Part shown: positions 5,570 to 8,466 of the stretch, in pieces
Layout of the letters: each line of letters starts with the position of its first letter
How positions within the stretch are numbered: the stretch's first letter is position 1
NCBI RefSeq assembly: GCF_014359955.1
Contig: NZ_JACIYL010000117.1
Coordinates: 1 to 8,466, forward strand
Length of the DNA stretch: 8,466 bases
Reading direction: 5' to 3'
Source: Thermogutta sp.
GTDB lineage: Bacteria > Planctomycetota > Planctomycetia > Pirellulales > Thermoguttaceae
Made by a program: the position numbers and the translations under genes
The notes under the pieces: generated by a model
The model's input: only the letters and a program-made list of their open reading frames with translations
The model's database searches: none
What the model was told of the DNA's origin: nothing

Positions 5570-7708
5570 ATGATGGTGAAAGTCACTCCGCTTGTGAGGT
5601 ATTTAGCGGGCACGCTTGTGGGCACGCTCCTCGGGATGGGCTGCCTTTTGGCCCAGGATTTTTACGTCGCCCCGGATGGCAATGATGGCTGGTCTGGCAA
5701 ACTGGCGGCCCCCAACGAGGCCAGGACCGATGGTCCGTTTGCCACAATAGCTCGAGCCCAGCAGGCCGTGCGAGAACTCCGCCAAAAGGAACCTGAGCGA
5801 CATACGCCGGTCGTGGTCAGCATCCGTGGCGGCCGTTATTTTTTGAGTCAGCCTCTTCGATTCACCCCGGCGGATTCGGGCACTGAAAAGTCCCCTACGG
5901 TGTATCAGGCTTACCCCAATGAGCGACCGATCATTTCTGGTGGCGTTCCCCTTTCCGGCTGGAAAGTGGACGATCGAGGCCGGTGGCATCTGGTCCTTGA
6001 TGAGGTGAAAAGCGGAAAATGGGCCTTCGCCCAGCTTTTCGTCAACGATCAGCGTCGCTACCGTCCCCGTCTGCCCAAAAAGGGCTATTACACGATTGCG
6101 GAGCGGGTGCCGCCCCCTGCCGAAAAAGAGCGGGGTGGGGATGACCGGATCCAGTATGCGGAAGCAGAGTTCAATCCCCAATGGACCAATCTCGGGGATG
6201 TGGAAGTCAACATTTTCCACCAGTGGTCCATGTCGCGGATGCGGATTGCCAGCATCGATTCGGAGAAAAAGCTGGTCATTTTCCGCCGGGGCACCGGATT
6301 CGACTCCTACTGGGCACAGTTCCTCAAAGGGCATCGCTATTACCTTGAAAATGTGAAAGAGGGGCTGACCGAGCCAGGCGAGTTCTATCTCGATCGCACG
6401 ACGGGTGAACTCACGTATATCCCAAAACCTGGCGAAGATCCGCAAACGGCGGATGTCGTAGCGCCTCGTCTGGATAACCTGGTCATTCTTGCGTGCGACA
6501 GTGCGAATAAGCGGTGGGTGGAGCACCTTCAGTTTCGCGGTCTCATTTTCGCCCATTCCAACTGGGTTTGCCCGGAGGATGGGCAGTTCTACCCTCAGGC
6601 GGAGGTTGGCCTGGATGGGGCGATTTCGGCTGTGGGGGCGAGGAATGTCCTATTTGACACCTGCGCGGTCATTCACACCGGCACGTATGCCGTCGCGTTT
6701 GGAGCAGGTTGCCGGAACTGCCGGCTGGAAAATTGCGAACTGGTCGATCTGGGAGCGGGTGGGGTGAAGATTGGACATGCCGGTTCGGCCAACTGGCAGG
6801 GGGCCAGTCAGCAACCCCAGGGCGAGGATGCCCTCGTCTCACACATCACCGTGAAAAACTGCACAATTGCCCATGGAGGACGCATCCATCCCGCGGCCGT
6901 CGGAGTCTGGATCGGCCATTCACCTTACAACACGGTGGAACACAACGACATTTTCGATTTCTATTACACGGGGGTTTCGGTGGGTTGGACGTGGGGCTAC
7001 GCGGAAAGCCCGGCCCATCACAACGCGATCAATTACAACCACATCTACAACATCGGACAGTACGTGCTCTCTGACATGGGGGGCGTGTACACCCTGGGAG
7101 TTTCGCCGGGAACGACCGTTAATCACAACAGGATCCACGACGTTTATTCGTTCAGTTATGGTGGCTGGGGGTTGTACACGGACGAAGGTTCCACGCACAT
7201 CGAGATGGCCTACAACCTTGTCTATCGCACAAAAACCGGCAATTTTCACCAGCACTACGGAAAAGAGAATCGCATCCATAACAATATCTTTGTGAACTCG
7301 ATCGAGCATCAAATCCAGCGAACCCGCACGGAACCCCATATTTCGTTCTTCTTTGAGCGGAACGTTGTTGCCTGGGAGAACGACAGTCCGCTGCTGGGTA
7401 GCAACTGGAACGACAATAACTTTCGGATGGATTACAATCTGTACTGGCACGGAGGAAAGCCGGTCGTCTTTCCGGGTAACCTGACGCTCGAAGAGTGGCA
7501 AAAACAGCGGGGGCAGGATCTGCATTCCATCATCGCGGATCCAAAATTTGTCGATCCCGCAAACGAGGATTATCGACTTCAGCCGGAGTCGCCGGCCTTT
7601 AAACTGGGATTTCAGGCGTTCGATCCACGGGAAGCCGGGCGGACCAGCCCGCCGGTGCTCACTGTCAATTTGCCAGAGGTGCCTGCCGGGTTGCCCAAGG
7701 GTGAGTGA
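5570..7708 (+). CDS. Secreted right-handed parallel beta-helix protein, probable GH141 glycoside hydrolase
   Basis: A 712-residue protein. ATG 5570 (or the adjacent ATG 5573, giving 711) follows AGGAG at 5561-5565, 4 or 7 nt away. The open frame extends upstream through the repeats, but nothing there is protein-like. Residues 8-28 form a signal peptide (cleavage near LLAQ-DFYV). The mature start [13 protein letters not shown], then [18 protein letters not shown] (54-71) and [13 protein letters not shown] (119-131), is typical of exported beta-helix polysaccharidases. The helix region (about 300-600) has rungs such as [22 protein letters not shown] and NTVNHN-type ladders. The blocks [10 protein letters not shown] (501-510) and [12 protein letters not shown] (530-541), with D502, D538 and E539 as candidate catalytic acids, resemble GH141 as I remember it; that family contains an alpha-L-fucosidase and a xylanase. 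The C-terminal block [20 protein letters not shown] (654-673) is usual for this group. A GH29 gene 61 bp downstream supports action on a fucose-containing glycan. Family call moderate; fold call strong. Confidence 0.93.
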   Translation: MMVKVTPLVRYLAGTLVGTLLGMGCLLAQDFYVAPDGNDGWSGKLAAPNEARTDGPFATIARAQQAVRELRQKEPERHTPVVVSIRGGRYFLSQPLRFTPADSGTEKSPTVYQAYPNERPIISGGVPLSGWKVDDRGRWHLVLDEVKSGKWAFAQLFVNDQRRYRPRLPKKGYYTIAERVPPPAEKERGGDDRIQYAEAEFNPQWTNLGDVEVNIFHQWSMSRMRIASIDSEKKLVIFRRGTGFDSYWAQFLKGHRYYLENVKEGLTEPGEFYLDRTTGELTYIPKPGEDPQTADVVAPRLDNLVILACDSANKRWVEHLQFRGLIFAHSNWVCPEDGQFYPQAEVGLDGAISAVGARNVLFDTCAVIHTGTYAVAFGAGCRNCRLENCELVDLGAGGVKIGHAGSANWQGASQQPQGEDALVSHITVKNCTIAHGGRIHPAAVGVWIGHSPYNTVEHNDIFDFYYTGVSVGWTWGYAESPAHHNAINYNHIYNIGQYVLSDMGGVYTLGVSPGTTVNHNRIHDVYSFSYGGWGLYTDEGSTHIEMAYNLVYRTKTGNFHQHYGKENRIHNNIFVNSIEHQIQRTRTEPHISFFFERNVVAWENDSPLLGSNWNDNNFRMDYNLYWHGGKPVVFPGNLTLEEWQKQRGQDLHSIIADPKFVDPANEDYRLQPESPAFKLGFQAFDPREAGRTSPPVLTVNLPEVPAGLPKGE

Positions 7709-7769
7709 CCTGGGCTGAAACGCGGATAAAACGCTGGACGAAACGCCAGACATTTCGGGAGGGTCTTGT

Positions 7770-8466
7770 ATGCGCCTCGGGTATGCTCTTGTTTTTCTGG
7801 GATTGATGGCGTGTGCTAAGGGGATGGGGATTTTTAGTCCCCCATGCCTGGCCGAAGAGTCGCAATTCGAGTGGACGCCACCGCCGGAGTCTCTGGCGAG
7901 ATGGCGGGCGATGCGGTTCGGGCTGTTCATTCACTGGGGACCAGTCAGCATCAAGGGGACGGAGATCGGATGGTCTCGCGGGGCTCAGGTCCCCATCGAA
8001 GAGTACGACAATCTCTACAAACAATTCAACCCCGTAAACTTTAACGCCGATGAATGGGTGGCCATCGCCAAAGAGGCAGGCATGAAGTATCTCGTGATCA
8101 CATCGAAGCACCACGACGGCTTTTGTCTGTGGGATTCGGAATACACCGATTACGACATCATGTCCACGCCGTTTAAGCGGGACGTGCTGAAGGAGCTTTC
8201 CGAAGCCTGTCGCCGCCAGGGGATCGTGTTCTGCACGTATCACTCTATCTGTGATTGGTACCATCCCGATTACCCGTTGGGCTCCCCCGGCGGTCGAACG
8301 CGTAAGCCCAACCCCAACATGGAGCGCTACGTTCAGTACCTCCACAACCAGACGGCGGAGATTATTCGCAAATACGGACCGTTGGGAGTCATGTGGTTCG
8401 ACGGGGAATGGGAAGCGCCCTGGACGCATGCCCACGGCCTGGCCCTGTACAAACACATTCGCACCC
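7770..8466 (+). CDS. Secreted GH29 alpha-L-fucosidase, 3' end outside the window
   Basis: The first 232 residues are present, roughly half of a usual 450-500-residue GH29 enzyme; the frame is open at the window edge. ATG 7770 follows GGGAGGG (7757-7763) by 6 nt. A signal peptide spans residues 1-28 (cleavage likely at CLA-EESQ). Family motifs appear in order: MRFGLFIHWG (48-57), SKHHDGFCLWDS (112-123) with the substrate-binding histidines, CTYHSICDWYHPDY (155-168) and GVMWFDGEWE (206-215). D211 in that last motif is the expected catalytic nucleophile, by analogy with characterised GH29 enzymes. The enzyme releases alpha-linked L-fucose by a retaining mechanism, here outside the cytoplasm. The acid/base residue would lie beyond the window. 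It follows the beta-helix gene on the same strand after 61 bp with no clear terminator between, so co-transcription is likely. Confidence 0.95.
   Translation, partial: MRLGYALVFLGLMACAKGMGIFSPPCLAEESQFEWTPPPESLARWRAMRFGLFIHWGPVSIKGTEIGWSRGAQVPIEEYDNLYKQFNPVNFNADEWVAIAKEAGMKYLVITSKHHDGFCLWDSEYTDYDIMSTPFKRDVLKELSEACRRQGIVFCTYHSICDWYHPDYPLGSPGGRTRKPNPNMERYVQYLHNQTAEIIRKYGPLGVMWFDGEWEAPWTHAHGLALYKHIRT

Noticed and set aside
7709..7769. Terminator between the two glycosidase genes
   Set aside because: Only a 4-bp CTGG/CCAG stem is present with no T-tract, so co-transcription is the simpler reading.

Overview
The window looks like a stretch of a mid-to-high-GC planctomycete chromosome (Pirellulales-like, possibly a thermophilic relative such as Thermogutta; this is inference from gene style, not a database match). 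Pointers are a BON/secretin protein with a huge low-complexity N-terminal region, a short exported Cys-rich protein with a 'GSYKFPVPPQYTYHWPG' block of a kind I associate with planctomycetes, and an exported parallel beta-helix enzyme next to an exported alpha-L-fucosidase.

Layout. (1) 1-207: a cluster of short hairpin repeats. (2) 208-242: a probable Rho-independent terminator for minus-strand transcription. (3) 281-4668: three minus-strand genes read right to left: a Cys-rich exported protein (4668-4141), a 977-residue CpaC/RcpA-type secretin (3968-1035) and a lipoprotein with an OmpA-like core (919-281). They are probably one locus for an outer-membrane secretin assembly, but no Tad ATPase, platform protein or pilin gene is visible. 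(4) 4669-5569: a gene-poor divergent region holding a second hairpin cluster (about 5060-5388) and a candidate sigma70-type promoter (5423-5451). (5) 5570-8466, plus strand: a 712-residue secreted beta-helix protein, probably glycoside hydrolase family GH141, then after 61 bp the first 232 residues of a GH29 alpha-L-fucosidase that runs off the window. The pair suggests breakdown of a fucose-containing polysaccharide outside the cytoplasm.

The most unusual element is the repeat family. Each unit is a 7-bp stem with a 5-nt loop (ACAAG, or CTTGT on the other strand), followed on one side by a fixed CTCCGAA flank. The stem sequences differ between copies but change in a compensated way, so pairing is conserved while sequence is not. 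Units of both orientations are combined into a composite of about 93 bp, of which 65 bp is duplicated exactly. The same composite occurs in the left cluster in opposite orientation, so the clusters bracket the secretin locus as inverted repeats. This resembles REP/BIME elements in design but has a different foot sequence. No associated transposase is in the window.
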